From Pseudomonas sp. PD9R (GTDB lineage Bacteria; Pseudomonadota; Gammaproteobacteria; Pseudomonadales; Pseudomonadaceae): a DNA stretch of 64,000 nt. Where the stretch lies: contig NZ_JAHTMR010000002.1 in assembly GCF_019200975.1 (NCBI RefSeq), forward strand, positions 632,991 through 696,990, read 5' to 3'. This document shows, piece by piece, positions 28,607 to 37,493 of this stretch. A program made the position numbers and the translations under genes. Position 1 is the first letter of the stretch, and each line of letters opens with the position of its first letter. The notes under the pieces were generated by a model. That model worked only from the letters and a program-made list of their open reading frames with translations. It was not told the origin of the DNA and did not search any database.

Positions 28607-29119
28607 GTGCAACAACACCCGTATTCCGTACTGCCTCTGGCACAGTTCAAAGGCCAATTGATCTTCACCCCGTGCCCTGGCACGAAGGGCACCCGACCTT
28701 TCGAGGCGTTGCAAACCCTCAAGGATGCAGGGGCATCGGCGTTGCTGACGCTGATGCCAACAGAAGAGTTGCTTCAGAACGAGATCGACCTGCTGCCCGA
28801 AGAGTGCCAAATGCTCGGCATCGAGTGGTTTCACCTGCCGGTAGAAGACGATCAAGCGCCTGGCGAAGCATTCAAAGCAGCATGGGAACAGCATCATCCG
28901 CGACTGAAGCAGCTGCTGACCGAAGGGAAAACGATTGCTATCCATTGCAAGGGCGGCTCGGGTCGTACGGGCTTGGTCGCCGCTCAGCTATTGATCGAGA
29001 GCGGTGTGCCATTTAGTGACGCCATCCGCGATGTTCAGTCGTTGCGTCCACGCGCCATTCAGCATCCTGCCCACATTGAATACATCGGCCAGTTTGACAC
29101 CCAGTCGAATTCCCACTGA
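28607..29119 (+). CDS. CDKN3-like dual-specificity protein phosphatase in ars operon
   Basis: This 170-residue phosphatase has the signature HCKGGSGRTGLVAA (Cys-x5-Arg) and an upstream general-acid region VEDDQAPGEAF. The start is GTG 28607 behind GAGGAT. It is a eukaryote-like PTP fold, distinct from the two LMW-type reductases in the same operon. Its job is not known; arsenate or arsenylated-metabolite chemistry is possible, as is plain phosphatase activity. It is kept in frame between arsH and the GAPDH gene. Confidence 0.8.
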   Translation: MQQHPYSVLPLAQFKGQLIFTPCPGTKGTRPFEALQTLKDAGASALLTLMPTEELLQNEIDLLPEECQMLGIEWFHLPVEDDQAPGEAFKAAWEQHHPRLKQLLTEGKTIAIHCKGGSGRTGLVAAQLLIESGVPFSDAIRDVQSLRPRAIQHPAHIEYIGQFDTQSNSH

Positions 29120-29143
29120 CAAACAGATACAGAGCACAACAAC

Positions 29144-30148
29144 ATGACTATCAAAGTTGGCATCAATGGTTTTGGTCGGATCGGTCGCCTCGCGCTGCGA
29201 GCCGCTTGGAGCTGGCCGGAGTTTGAATTCGTGCAGATCAACGATCCGGCAGGCGATGCAGTAACCCATGCGCACCTGATCAACTTCGACTCTGTGCATG
29301 GTCGTTGGCACAACGAAGCCAGCGCAGAAGGCGATCAGGTGGTGATTGGCGGCAAGCGCATCAAGGTGACTGCGAACAAAGCGATTGCCGACACCGACTG
29401 GTCGGGTTGCGATCTGGTGATTGAAGCCAGCGGCAAGATGAAGACCGTCGCTGTGCTTCAGGCTTACCTCGACCAAGGCGTGAAGCGCGTGGTGGTCTGC
29501 GCTCCGGTGAAGGAAAAAGGCGCGCTGAACGTCGTCATGGGCGTCAATCATCAGCTGTTCAATGCGGCGGAACATCGCATCGTCACCGCTGCTTCGTGCA
29601 CCACCAACTGTCTAGCACCAGTGGTGAAAGTCATCCACGAAAAGCTTGGCATTCGCCACGGCTCGATCACCACCATCCATGACCTGACCAACACCCAAAG
29701 CATTCTCGATCAGCCACACAAGGATTTGCGGCGTGCACGTGCTTCCGGCATGAGTCTGATTCCAACCAGTACCGGCTCGGCCACCGCCATTGCCGAAATC
29801 TTCCCAGAGTTGCGTGGGCGCCTGAATGGTCACGCCGTACGCGTACCGCTGGCCAACGCTTCGCTGACTGACTGTGTCTTTGAGGTCGAGCGTGCCACGA
29901 CTGTCGAGGAGGTGAATCAACTCCTCAAGGATGCTTCCGAGAACGAGCTAAAAGACATCCTCGGTTTCGAGACGCGTCCACTGGTGTCCATCGACTACCG
30001 CACCGACCCGCGTTCGTCGATTATCGATGCGCTGTCGACCATGGTTATCAACGGCACTCAGGTCAAACTCTACGCCTGGTATGACAACGAATGGGGCTAT
30101 GCCAACCGCACCGTCGAGCTGGCCAAAATGGTCGGTCTGGCAGTCTAA
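29144..30148 (+). CDS. gap: Arsenic-operon glyceraldehyde-3-phosphate dehydrogenase
   Basis: This 334-residue GAPDH has the NAD loop [16 protein letters not shown] and active-site Cys in [12 protein letters not shown]. When linked to arsJ, this enzyme uses arsenate in place of phosphate to form unstable 1-arseno-3-phosphoglycerate, which ArsJ exports; the pair gives arsenate resistance without reduction. It is followed nine bases later by arsJ. Confidence 0.93.
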   Translation: MTIKVGINGFGRIGRLALRAAWSWPEFEFVQINDPAGDAVTHAHLINFDSVHGRWHNEASAEGDQVVIGGKRIKVTANKAIADTDWSGCDLVIEASGKMKTVAVLQAYLDQGVKRVVVCAPVKEKGALNVVMGVNHQLFNAAEHRIVTAASCTTNCLAPVVKVIHEKLGIRHGSITTIHDLTNTQSILDQPHKDLRRARASGMSLIPTSTGSATAIAEIFPELRGRLNGHAVRVPLANASLTDCVFEVERATTVEEVNQLLKDASENELKDILGFETRPLVSIDYRTDPRSSIIDALSTMVINGTQVKLYAWYDNEWGYANRTVELAKMVGLAV

Positions 30149-30157
30149 GGAGCGGTC

Positions 30158-31384
30158 ATGAAAACGTTGTCAGCCCTCGCTCCGGAAGTGCGGCAGTACC
30201 TGCTCGTGACGGGCAACTACTGGGCCTTCACCCTCACCGATGGCGCTTTGCGCATGTTGGTGGTGCTGCACTTTCACGCGTTGGGCTACAGCCCACTTCA
30301 AATAGCGGCGTTGTTCCTGTTCTACGAACTCTTTGGCGTGATCACCAATCTTGTGGGTGGCTACCTCGGGGCTCGGCTGGGTCTGAACCGAACCATGAAC
30401 ATCGGGCTGGGTATCCAGGTCGCGGCGCTGTTGATGCTGACCGTTCCGGTGTCTTGGCTAACCATCCCATGGGTGATGGGCGCGCAGGCGTTGTCGGGGA
30501 TCGCCAAAGACCTGAATAAGATGAGTGCCAAAAGCTCCATCAAGCTTCTGGTTCCTGATGGGCAGCAGGGCAAGCTCTACAAGTGGGTGGCGATCCTCAC
30601 CGGCTCGAAGAACGCACTCAAGGGTGTCGGCTTCTTTCTTGGTGGAGCCTTGCTGGCACTCATCGGCTTCAAAGGCGCCTTGCTGGCCATGGCGGGTGTC
30701 TTGGCGCTGATCTGGATCAGCAGCCTGATCCTGTTGAAGAAGGACCTGGGCAAGGCCAAAGCCAAGCCAAAATTTCGCGACATCCTGTCCAAGAGCCGGG
30801 CGATCAATATCCTCTCAGCGGCCCGAATGTTCCTGTTCGGCGCCCGTGATGTCTGGTTTGTGGTGGCCTTGCCGGTGTACCTGAGCAGCGTGTTCGGCTG
30901 GGACTTCTGGAAGGTTGGCGGCTTCCTTGCGGCCTGGGTGATTGGCTACGGCATCGTGCAATCCTTTGCACCTAACATCACCGGCAAAAAAAGCGGACAC
31001 GTGCCGGATGGTCGTGCGGCGTTTCTGTGGGCACTTGCACTGGCAGGCTTGCCTGCGGCAATCGCTCTCGGGCTGAACACTGGTTTGTCGCAGCAGACGG
31101 TGCTGCTCGGCGGATTAATGGTCTTTGGTGCTCTGTTCGCGGTGAATTCGTCGCTGCACAGCTACCTGATCGTCTCCTACGCCAAGGAAGATGGAGTGTC
31201 GCTGGACGTGGGTTTTTATTACATGTCGAACGCCATGGGACGACTGATCGGCACGGTGCTCTCCGGCTGGGTTTATCAGGTGTATGGGTTGGGCGCGTGC
31301 TTGTGGATATCGAGCGCATTCGTTCTGCTCGCAGCGCTGATTTCTATCGCGCTACCGAGGCATGCTGGCTCCAGTCCGATATAG
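30158..31384 (+). CDS. arsJ: ArsJ, organoarsenical efflux MFS permease
   Basis: This 408-residue MFS protein has about 12 TM helices, with NYWAFTLTDGALRMLVVLHF at the first helix and SGIAKDLNKMSAKSSIKLL in the central part, both typical of ArsJ. It exports 1-arseno-3-phosphoglycerate made by the upstream GAPDH. It is the last gene of the ars operon; an AAGGAG site precedes the ATG. Confidence 0.92.
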   Translation: MKTLSALAPEVRQYLLVTGNYWAFTLTDGALRMLVVLHFHALGYSPLQIAALFLFYELFGVITNLVGGYLGARLGLNRTMNIGLGIQVAALLMLTVPVSWLTIPWVMGAQALSGIAKDLNKMSAKSSIKLLVPDGQQGKLYKWVAILTGSKNALKGVGFFLGGALLALIGFKGALLAMAGVLALIWISSLILLKKDLGKAKAKPKFRDILSKSRAINILSAARMFLFGARDVWFVVALPVYLSSVFGWDFWKVGGFLAAWVIGYGIVQSFAPNITGKKSGHVPDGRAAFLWALALAGLPAAIALGLNTGLSQQTVLLGGLMVFGALFAVNSSLHSYLIVSYAKEDGVSLDVGFYYMSNAMGRLIGTVLSGWVYQVYGLGACLWISSAFVLLAALISIALPRHAGSSPI

Positions 31385-31610
31385 ATGATGAGCGGGGCAG
31401 GGATGCTGGATGTCAAAGCGGCCGAAGCAAAAAGACTGTGTCGACGGCTCACCGCTAACAAAGACTTCGTAAGCAATGAGCCTCCCCATAACTCTATGGA
31501 TGGGGCTCGTAAATGGAGCCAAAACAAGACACAAACCAATATGCAGAGCATCGCTAGATTGAGTCCTTGCGGATTTGATTCTTTTTTTACGACCAACATT
31601 TGTTTGGTGG

Positions 31611-31628
31611 TATCCCCCTCGGGGGATA
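31611..31628 (+). promoter_or_regulatory. G/C-tract operator upstream of the InrS-like gene
   Basis: TATCCCCC-TC-GGGGGATA has perfect 8-base arms and lies 38 bases before the regulator ATG. CsoR/RcnR-family repressors bind such G-tract palindromes. A sister site is at 33493-33509. The rest of 31385-31666 shows no gene. Confidence 0.75.
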
Positions 31629-31666
31629 ACATACCGACGTAATTCATTGAGTGTGAGTATCAGTAC

Positions 31667-31960
31667 ATGAGTGAACTCGAACACAACCATTCCCACACTC
31701 ATCAGACCCATGAGGCAATTATCAAGCGCCTTAAGCGGGCCGACGGTCATTTGCGCAGCATCATCACCATGATCGAAGATGGTCGTGAGTGCGTCGACAT
31801 TGCTCAGCAACTATATGCCGTGGAAAAAGCGGTGTGTCAGGCCAAGCGAACGCTCATACAGGATCACATTGATAACTGTCTGGAGGACACCGTTTCGGCG
31901 TTGAACAATGGCGAGCGCGCACCACTGGAGGCGTTCAAGAAAATCACTAAATACCTCTAA
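31667..31960 (+). CDS. CsoR/RcnR-family metal sensor, InrS-like (Ni)
   Basis: This 97-residue four-helix repressor has a His-rich N-terminus (HNHSHTHQTH). The family's metal-site positions read C42-H67-C71, the C-H-C pattern of CsoR and of the nickel sensor InrS; the His-rich start and the partner transporter favour InrS-like nickel sensing. Palindromes at 31611 (its own promoter) and 33493 (the convergent MFS gene's promoter) suggest it controls both. Copper sensing, CsoR style, remains possible. Confidence 0.8.
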   Translation: MSELEHNHSHTHQTHEAIIKRLKRADGHLRSIITMIEDGRECVDIAQQLYAVEKAVCQAKRTLIQDHIDNCLEDTVSALNNGERAPLEAFKKITKYL

Positions 31961-32090
31961 GTTTGTCATGACCTACAAGGTTTGGCCGGTGCGGTACTGG
32001 ACTACTGGTTCTATCCGTGCCATCTCGCCGCTCTACAAGCTCTACGGTATCTGATCTCAGGGTTGGTAAAAGCTTAAGAACTAAAGCCCC

Positions 32091-33398
32091 TCAACTTGGC
32101 CATCTGCGATGCTGATCATCGATCACATACGGGTGTTCGTGATCGATGCCATCCTGGCCGTCTAGGTGTATGTGATCGTCCGGCAGGTTCTCATGGGTGT
32201 GTTTGATCGACTCTTGGTCATGAGCAGGACGCCAGATCACAAGGCTGACCACCAGTGCACTACCTGCCACGACAGCGAGCCCAACAAACGACGCCATGAG
32301 GCTGATGTTGGCACCCATCCATCCCGCCAGTGGATAAGTAATCAACCAGCAAGCATGGGATAGCGCAAATTGGGCGGCAAACAACGCAGGGCGATCTTCG
32401 GCATGTGCCGAGCGACGCAACAGGCGACCACTCGGAGTCTGAGCCAGGGAGTAGCCCACGCCAAGCACCATCCACAGTGGCAGCAGGAAGTTGTAGGTGG
32501 TCAGGTTGATGCCAACCGCCAAGCCTGCAACCAATATTCCCCCACCAAATAGCATGGCCGTTCGATCTTCGATGTTTTTCAACAGGCGAGGCAAGACCAG
32601 GGCGGCGACCATCGAGCCACCACCAAACGCAGCGAGCGCCAATGCTGTAGAACTCTGTGGCAGAGCGAAGCGCGACTGCACCAGCACCACCGTATTGACG
32701 ATGACCATGGCACTGGCAGCAGCTACTGTCAGATTAAGAGCCAGCAGCCCCCGTAGGCGAGGGGTGGCCAGGAATATGCGCATGCCACGGGTAGTTCGTG
32801 CGTAGATGCTGCGTCGTGGCGTCGGCTTCGCCTTTGGCAGCACCACGCTGGCGACCAGGGCCGCTGAGGCGAGAAAGCCGATGACAGTGCCGGCGAATAG
32901 GTTATGGAAGCTGATCACGGTCAGCAACGCGGCGGCGAGCATAGGGCTGGCGACACTTTCAAGATCATAGGCCAGACGCGATAGCGACAAGGCGCGGGTG
33001 TAGTCGTCCTCGTCCAGCAGGATGTCCGGAATGGTTGCCTGAAATGTGGGGGTGAACGCCGCCGAGGCTGACTGGAGAACAAAAATCAGCACGTAGATCT
33101 GCCAAACTTCCGTCACAAACGGCAGAGCGAGCGCGACCAGTGCTCGCACCAAATCCAGCGATACCAGCATTGTCCGACGGGGTAGACGCTCTGCAAAAGC
33201 AGCTGCAATGGGGGCTATGCCGATGTAAGCCGTCATTTTGATCGCTAACGCTGTGCCGAGAACAGCACCCGCTTGAGCGCCTGCGAGATCAAACGCCAGC
33301 AGTCCCAGCGCGACAGTGGCAAGGCCAGTCCCTACGAGTGCAATCACCTGGGCCAGGAAGAGGTGACGGTAGGTTCGGTTGGCTAAGATTTTTAGCAT
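32091..33398 (-). CDS. MFS exporter with His-rich tail, NreB/NrsD-like (Ni)
   Basis: The 435-residue transporter has about 12 TM helices and a cytoplasmic tail with many His and Asp residues (HTHENLPDDHIHLDG, then DHEHPYV and DDQHRRW). NreB and NrsD nickel exporters share this arrangement. ATG 33398 is preferred over an in-frame TTG at 33410. Its promoter region contains a CCCCCC-T-GGGGGG palindrome like that of the InrS-like gene downstream, so the pair forms a nickel-responsive module. Confidence 0.78.
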   Translation of the reverse strand: MLKILANRTYRHLFLAQVIALVGTGLATVALGLLAFDLAGAQAGAVLGTALAIKMTAYIGIAPIAAAFAERLPRRTMLVSLDLVRALVALALPFVTEVWQIYVLIFVLQSASAAFTPTFQATIPDILLDEDDYTRALSLSRLAYDLESVASPMLAAALLTVISFHNLFAGTVIGFLASAALVASVVLPKAKPTPRRSIYARTTRGMRIFLATPRLRGLLALNLTVAAASAMVIVNTVVLVQSRFALPQSSTALALAAFGGGSMVAALVLPRLLKNIEDRTAMLFGGGILVAGLAVGINLTTYNFLLPLWMVLGVGYSLAQTPSGRLLRRSAHAEDRPALFAAQFALSHACWLITYPLAGWMGANISLMASFVGLAVVAGSALVVSLVIWRPAHDQESIKHTHENLPDDHIHLDGQDGIDHEHPYVIDDQHRRWPS

Positions 33399-33492
33399 GA
33401 AATATCTCAAGTGGCGAAGTGCGTAAGCAGGTGGCTACCGACTTTTCACGAACAGACGCAATCAGCTGGTTTCGTCTCTATAGAGCGCGATC

Positions 33493-33509
33493 ATCCCCCC
33501 TGGGGGGAT
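33493..33509 (-). promoter_or_regulatory. G/C-tract operator of the His-tailed MFS gene
   Basis: ATCCCCCC-T-GGGGGGAT lies 95 bases upstream of the MFS start. It has the same design as the site at 31611. Apart from this, 33399-33740 holds no supported gene. Confidence 0.72.
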
Positions 33510-33740
33510 ATGGCTCGATCCTAAACCATAGACCATGGCAGCTCAAGAAATAGGCGATACGTTATCTATTGAATTACTGGAGTGCGGGCCTGCCCATACG
33601 GGTTGTACTGGTTCTGCAAGGCGAGGCGACGTGCTCAATGTTTCGATTGCAGCGTTCAAATGCTGCAACGCTGCCGGTCGGATGTATTTCCTCCCTGGGT
33701 TGTATGGCTAGTTGGAACGTGTGATTATACTTTCAATATA

Positions 33741-33756
33741 GGTATGGGGGGTATGG
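33741..33756 (+). promoter_or_regulatory. DmeR/RcnR-type operator
   Basis: GGTATGGGGGGTATGG, a single G6 tract with flanking TAT steps, touches the dmeR start codon. This matches the known TAT-G6-TAT design of DmeR and RcnR operators. A TATACT element just upstream (33726-33731) may be the -10 box. Confidence 0.68.
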
Positions 33757-33757
33757 T

Positions 33758-34033
33758 ATGGGTCATGTGAGATCGAGCAAAGACAATCTTCTTAAACGCG
33801 TAAAGCGAATCGCTGGGCAAATCCAGGCGATTGAGCGAGCACTCGACTCTGATGATGACTGCTCGAAAACATTGCTTTTGGTCGCTTCGACCCGTGGCGC
33901 TATCAATGGGCTGATGGATGAAATCATCGAAGATCACGCTCGTGAACACGTCGCGAATCCGACACTCAGCAACGAAGAAAGAGCGAAAGGCGTCGATGAG
34001 CTTCTCGAAGCCATTCGCCGCTATTCCAAATAG
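33758..34033 (+). CDS. dmeR: DmeR-like Ni/Co-responsive repressor
   Basis: This 91-residue CsoR/RcnR-family protein has metal-site residues H3, C35, H60 and H64, the set used by RcnR and DmeR for Ni(II)/Co(II), which differs from the C-H-C set of the other sensor nearby. It is followed 12 bases later by the DmeF-type exporter and preceded by a G6-tract operator, so it should repress dmeRF until nickel or cobalt binds. Confidence 0.85.
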   Translation: MGHVRSSKDNLLKRVKRIAGQIQAIERALDSDDDCSKTLLLVASTRGAINGLMDEIIEDHAREHVANPTLSNEERAKGVDELLEAIRRYSK

Positions 34034-34045
34034 GATTTTCCCCAG

Positions 34046-35011
34046 ATGAGTAATTCGTACACCGACTATTCCCACGACCATATGTTCCTTGGGAAATCAC
34101 ATGAAGAAAACGCCAAGCGAACCTTGTGGGTGGTGGCGCTGACCGTCGTAATGATGGTTGCTGAAATCACCGCAGGTTATCTCACTGGCTCAATGGCGTT
34201 GCTTGCCGATGGTTTTCACATGGCAACGCACGCTGGAGCACTTGGCATAGCCGCAGCTGCTTACGGTTACGCAAAAAGACACGCCTCAAGTGCTCGCTAC
34301 AGTTTTGGAACTGGCAAGGTGGGAGACTTGGGTGGCTTCGCCTCTGCTCTGATTTTGGGACTGGTCTCCTTGGGGATTGCCGGAGAGTCGCTATTTCGTC
34401 TCTTTCAACCGACTCAAGTGCAATTCGGGACAGCGACTCTTATCGCAGTTGTCGGATTAGCAGTGAATGTGGTAAGCGCGCTTTTGCTGTCTGGCGGACA
34501 TGATCATCACCATGGGCATGACCATGGCCACGATCAATCTCACCATGCGCATGGTCACGACAATAATTTGCGCTCTGCTTACGTTCACGTTGTTGCAGAT
34601 GCCCTGACCTCGGTTCTGGCCATCGCTGCTTTACTTGCTGGCCGATACCTCGGCTGGGTATGGCTCGACCCTGCAATGGGGATTGTGGGTGCAGTTGTCA
34701 TTGCACGCTGGGCTTGGTCGTTGATGCGGGTAACTGCGGGTGTATTGCTCGACCAGACAGATGATCATGTCGCTGAAGAGATTCGTGAACTAGTTGAACG
34801 ACCGGGGGATGCTTCGATCATTGATCTTCATGTCTGGCAGGTGGGGCCGCAAGCCCGCGCCGCAATTGTGAGTGTTCTGGGCAGCCCAGCAGTGAATGCC
34901 GAAAACATACGAGAACGACTCTCTGCGGTTCATGAGGTCACTCATCTCACTGTTGAGTACCGTACAAAGTTGGGCGCTGAATCACCGGATCAGGTCGCCG
35001 TTCTGGTTTAA
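34046..35011 (+). CDS. dmeF: CDF-family Co/Ni exporter DmeF
   Basis: The 321-residue cation diffusion facilitator has six TM helices, the transport-site segment LLADGFHMATHAGAL, and a paired site in HVVADALTSVLAI. A His-rich loop at residues 151-172 (HDHHHGHDHGHD and on) lies between the fourth and fifth helices. DmeF proteins confer cobalt and nickel tolerance and are encoded with DmeR, as here. The C-terminal cytoplasmic domain is present, so the gene is full length. Confidence 0.87.
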   Translation: MSNSYTDYSHDHMFLGKSHEENAKRTLWVVALTVVMMVAEITAGYLTGSMALLADGFHMATHAGALGIAAAAYGYAKRHASSARYSFGTGKVGDLGGFASALILGLVSLGIAGESLFRLFQPTQVQFGTATLIAVVGLAVNVVSALLLSGGHDHHHGHDHGHDQSHHAHGHDNNLRSAYVHVVADALTSVLAIAALLAGRYLGWVWLDPAMGIVGAVVIARWAWSLMRVTAGVLLDQTDDHVAEEIRELVERPGDASIIDLHVWQVGPQARAAIVSVLGSPAVNAENIRERLSAVHEVTHLTVEYRTKLGAESPDQVAVLV

Positions 35012-35054
35012 CAATGAACCCGTAGCACGCATAAGTTCGACGAGGAATTGAAGG

Positions 35055-35237
35055 ATGGCCAAGGACATCGAAAATCCCTGTATTTCTGTTTGCCAGCTGA
35101 ACAGCGAACTATGCGTCAGCTGCGGTCGAACCAAGGAAGACATCAGAAAATGGAAGCGAATGAAGCGTCCAGAAAAAATGGCAGCTGTACAACGCGCGAC
35201 CCTGCGTCTGAAAAGCCTGCAAAAAAAGAACTCTTAA
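35055..35237 (+). CDS. DUF1289 small Cys protein
   Basis: The 60-residue protein has the DUF1289 pattern NPCISVC ... LCVSCGRTKEDIRKW: four Cys that probably bind a metal. The function is unknown. It starts 43 bases after dmeF behind a GAGGAATTG site and may be part of that operon. Confidence 0.78.
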   Translation: MAKDIENPCISVCQLNSELCVSCGRTKEDIRKWKRMKRPEKMAAVQRATLRLKSLQKKNS

Positions 35238-35249
35238 AGCACTGTCATT

Positions 35250-35440
35250 TACGTTTTCTACCTTTTCAGCCGAAACAGATTTCCTGGTTTGGGAGGGCAA
35301 GCTGAGGGGCAACACCATTTCCAAACCGATCACTATCGCGGTCAGCAATCTGCTGCGCAGTGCTTGTCAGCATACGGAGCATGGCGTCATCTCAAATTGT
35401 TATTGAGGACAGCGGTGCGGGGTTATCCGATGTGGTTTAA
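35250..35440 (+). pseudogene. Remnant of a sensor histidine kinase ATPase domain
   Basis: Reading from about 35250 gives FSAETDFLVWEGKLRGN, then PITIAVSNLLRSACQHTEHG, the N-box of a HATPase domain. After a frameshift near 35396 it gives IVIEDSGAGLSDVV, the G1 box. No start, phosphoacceptor His or C-terminus is present. It is a broken fragment of a two-component sensor kinase. The bases from 35441 to 35563 hold nothing recognisable. Confidence 0.6.
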
Positions 35441-35563
35441 GCGCGCCTGTACAACCGTTGCTGATCGTCCTTGGCGAATTGTTTGAGAATGAAGTCGACA
35501 GAGCAAGTCCCGCTGCATGGCCATGAACGGTGACCATGCTGTGACGGGATGGATGGGGAGGGA

Positions 35564-36031
35564 TTAGTTTACGGGGTATTCAGCAATGACCTGATCTGTG
35601 CCGTCTTTGGTCAGACCGATTATCTGGTAGGCCTCATGCACTCCGTCGACTTCCATTCCTGGAGAACCTGCTGGCATGCCGGGAGCAGCGATCCCGAGAA
35701 GGTCGTCACGCTTACTCATCGCAATGATTTGTTCAGCGGGTACGTGGCCCTCAACAAACTTCCCGTTGATCATCGCGGTGTGACAAGACGATAGTCGTGG
35801 AGCGACACCAAGGTCCTGTTTGACAGCACTCATGTTGGTTTCTACATGATCAATGACGGTGAAGCCATTGGCCTCAAGATGCTGAATCCATTTCTTGCAG
35901 CATCCGCAGTTCGCATCTCGATGAACATCAATGGTCAGGGCCTGTGCCGCTTGAGCGGTTGAACCGATGAACAGCGCGGCGAAAGTTGCGATACGCATAA
36001 ATCGATTTGAGAGTCGGAAGCTACCTTTCAT
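35564..36031 (-). CDS. copG: CopG-type DUF411 copper-binding periplasmic protein
   Basis: The 155-residue protein has a signal peptide and a thioredoxin-like DUF411 domain with the CGCCKKW metal/redox motif and a later SSCHTAMINGKFVEGHVP segment. CopG proteins bind copper through the CxCC and a conserved Met/His region and act on Cu redox state in the envelope. The ATG at 36031 follows AAGGAAA. It is the last gene of the copA-copB unit. Confidence 0.85.
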   Translation of the reverse strand: MKGSFRLSNRFMRIATFAALFIGSTAQAAQALTIDVHRDANCGCCKKWIQHLEANGFTVIDHVETNMSAVKQDLGVAPRLSSCHTAMINGKFVEGHVPAEQIIAMSKRDDLLGIAAPGMPAGSPGMEVDGVHEAYQIIGLTKDGTDQVIAEYPVN

Positions 36032-36196
36032 GAATATTTCCTTTTACCTTGGCCGCGTTGGGAAATCCCGCGAAAAAGCAGACCTCGCCCCCGAGCTTTC
36101 AGTACGGCTGCTGAGGTTTGGTTGATGGTCTTACCCTTGAGTCGGGGAAGGGGTTCCCCGATCATTCAAAGCTCTTAATGGCATTGCTAAATTGAA

Positions 36197-37228
36197 TCAG
36201 AACCACATCCGAATACCCGCTACAAACCGAGCCTCGTTGGTCTTTTCTCCTTCATCGCTGGCCAAGTCGGCGGTCTTGCCGTAGGAGCGATTCCAGGTAA
36301 CCCCGACATAAGGGGCAAATTGGCGAACAATCTCGTAACGCAATCGGAAACCTACTTCGGTGTTGGCCAATCCAGACCCAATGCCGCGCTGAGGATCATT
36401 TTTCCCGTATAAATTTACTTCGGCTGTTGGCTGCAAGATCAGGCGATTAGTCAGCAGAATGTCGTAGTCGCCTTCAAGTCGAGCGGCCGTTTGACCATTC
36501 TCACCGATATAGGCAGTCGCTTCGGCTTCAAAGTTATAGAGAGCCATGCCCTGAATACCGAGCGCTCCCCATGTTTGAGGCGACCCGGGCTTGAAGTCTT
36601 GTCGAACGCCAGTGACGACATCCCACCATGGACCGATGGCGTGCCCCCAAAGTGCTTGGAGTTCAGCGTTTTCCGTTACGCCGTTGGTACGCTCACCTTC
36701 CGAACGCAACCACAGGCGATCAACGTCACCGCCGATCCATCCTTTTGCATCCCAGGCCAGCGCACTACCGTTGTCAGCGTCTTGATACTCAAACTTATCA
36801 AGAAGGATGAAGGAGTTAAGTTTTTTGTCGTGAACACCATGGCCTGCCACATCTGGAAAGGCGGCTGCACGGTCAGCGTCGGTAAGTACGGGAATTGGGA
36901 TTCGGCTCGTGGTAGTCGCCCCTGCATCCATGCTTTCCATGCCGTCCATTTGCCCGTCGTCCATGCTCATCTTGCTGTGATCCATAGCCCCCATCTTGCT
37001 ATGGTCCATGGTTCCCATTGAGCCGTGGTCCATCTTAGAGTGGTCCATCGCGCCATTTTTCGCTTTGGCTGGCTTGGATTTTTGCGAAGTCGAAGGCTGT
37101 GAGTCCGCACTTGATGGCATAGCCATCGACGGATCCATCTCTTCAGCGGCATTAGCCATGATAATGAAAGCAGGACTGGTAGAGACTGCCAGTGCCATCA
37201 GCGTTGGGCGTAAAAACTTACTGGTCAT
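36197..37228 (-). CDS. copB: Copper resistance outer-membrane protein CopB
   Basis: The 343-residue protein starts at ATG 37228 ([16 protein letters not shown], a signal peptide). The N-terminal third is Met/His-rich with repeated MDHSKM-like units, a probable Cu(I)/Cu(II) sponge. The remainder is the CopB beta-barrel domain with [13 protein letters not shown] and the ending [10 protein letters not shown], an outer-membrane C-terminal Phe. It lies four bases after a small secreted gene that follows copA. Confidence 0.92.
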   Translation of the reverse strand: MTSKFLRPTLMALAVSTSPAFIIMANAAEEMDPSMAMPSSADSQPSTSQKSKPAKAKNGAMDHSKMDHGSMGTMDHSKMGAMDHSKMSMDDGQMDGMESMDAGATTTSRIPIPVLTDADRAAAFPDVAGHGVHDKKLNSFILLDKFEYQDADNGSALAWDAKGWIGGDVDRLWLRSEGERTNGVTENAELQALWGHAIGPWWDVVTGVRQDFKPGSPQTWGALGIQGMALYNFEAEATAYIGENGQTAARLEGDYDILLTNRLILQPTAEVNLYGKNDPQRGIGSGLANTEVGFRLRYEIVRQFAPYVGVTWNRSYGKTADLASDEGEKTNEARFVAGIRMWF

Positions 37229-37232
37229 GATC

Positions 37233-37481
37233 TCAATCCGCCTTTTTGGTTTTTTGGTCATGATCCATCGACTCATGGCTTATCTTGCTGTGGTCTATCG
37301 ACCCGTAATCCGGCTTTGGCTCGTTTGCCTTGGTTGCCGTCTTGTCCGGTGATGTCGTGGGATTCGCAGGTGAATACTCGCTACTGGGCACCCCTGCCAG
37401 CACCGTGGATGAAAGTCCGCCCAGCAGGCTAACGGCAAAGAGGCAACCCACTAGCGATTTACAATTTTGGTATGTGCTCAC
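37233..37481 (-). CDS. Small secreted His/Met protein between copA and copB
   Basis: The 82-residue protein starts at GTG 37481 with a well-spaced AAGGAG, has a signal peptide (about residues 1-29, cleaved after VLA), and a short mature part that ends in [17 protein letters not shown]. It sits between copA and copB without gaps, so it is translated with them. The DHSK units echo the copper-binding repeats of CopA and CopB, pointing to a small periplasmic copper binder. No named family is recognised. Confidence 0.65.
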   Translation of the reverse strand: MSTYQNCKSLVGCLFAVSLLGGLSSTVLAGVPSSEYSPANPTTSPDKTATKANEPKPDYGSIDHSKISHESMDHDQKTKKAD

Positions 37482-37493
37482 AGATCGTCTCCT

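Noticed and set aside
31478..31509. Terminator after arsJ
   Set aside because: The stem is imperfect and lacks a T-run, so I could not support it.
36491..37021. 176-residue plus-strand frame opposite copB
   Set aside because: It is an antisense shadow of the copB repeats; no signal peptide or domain.
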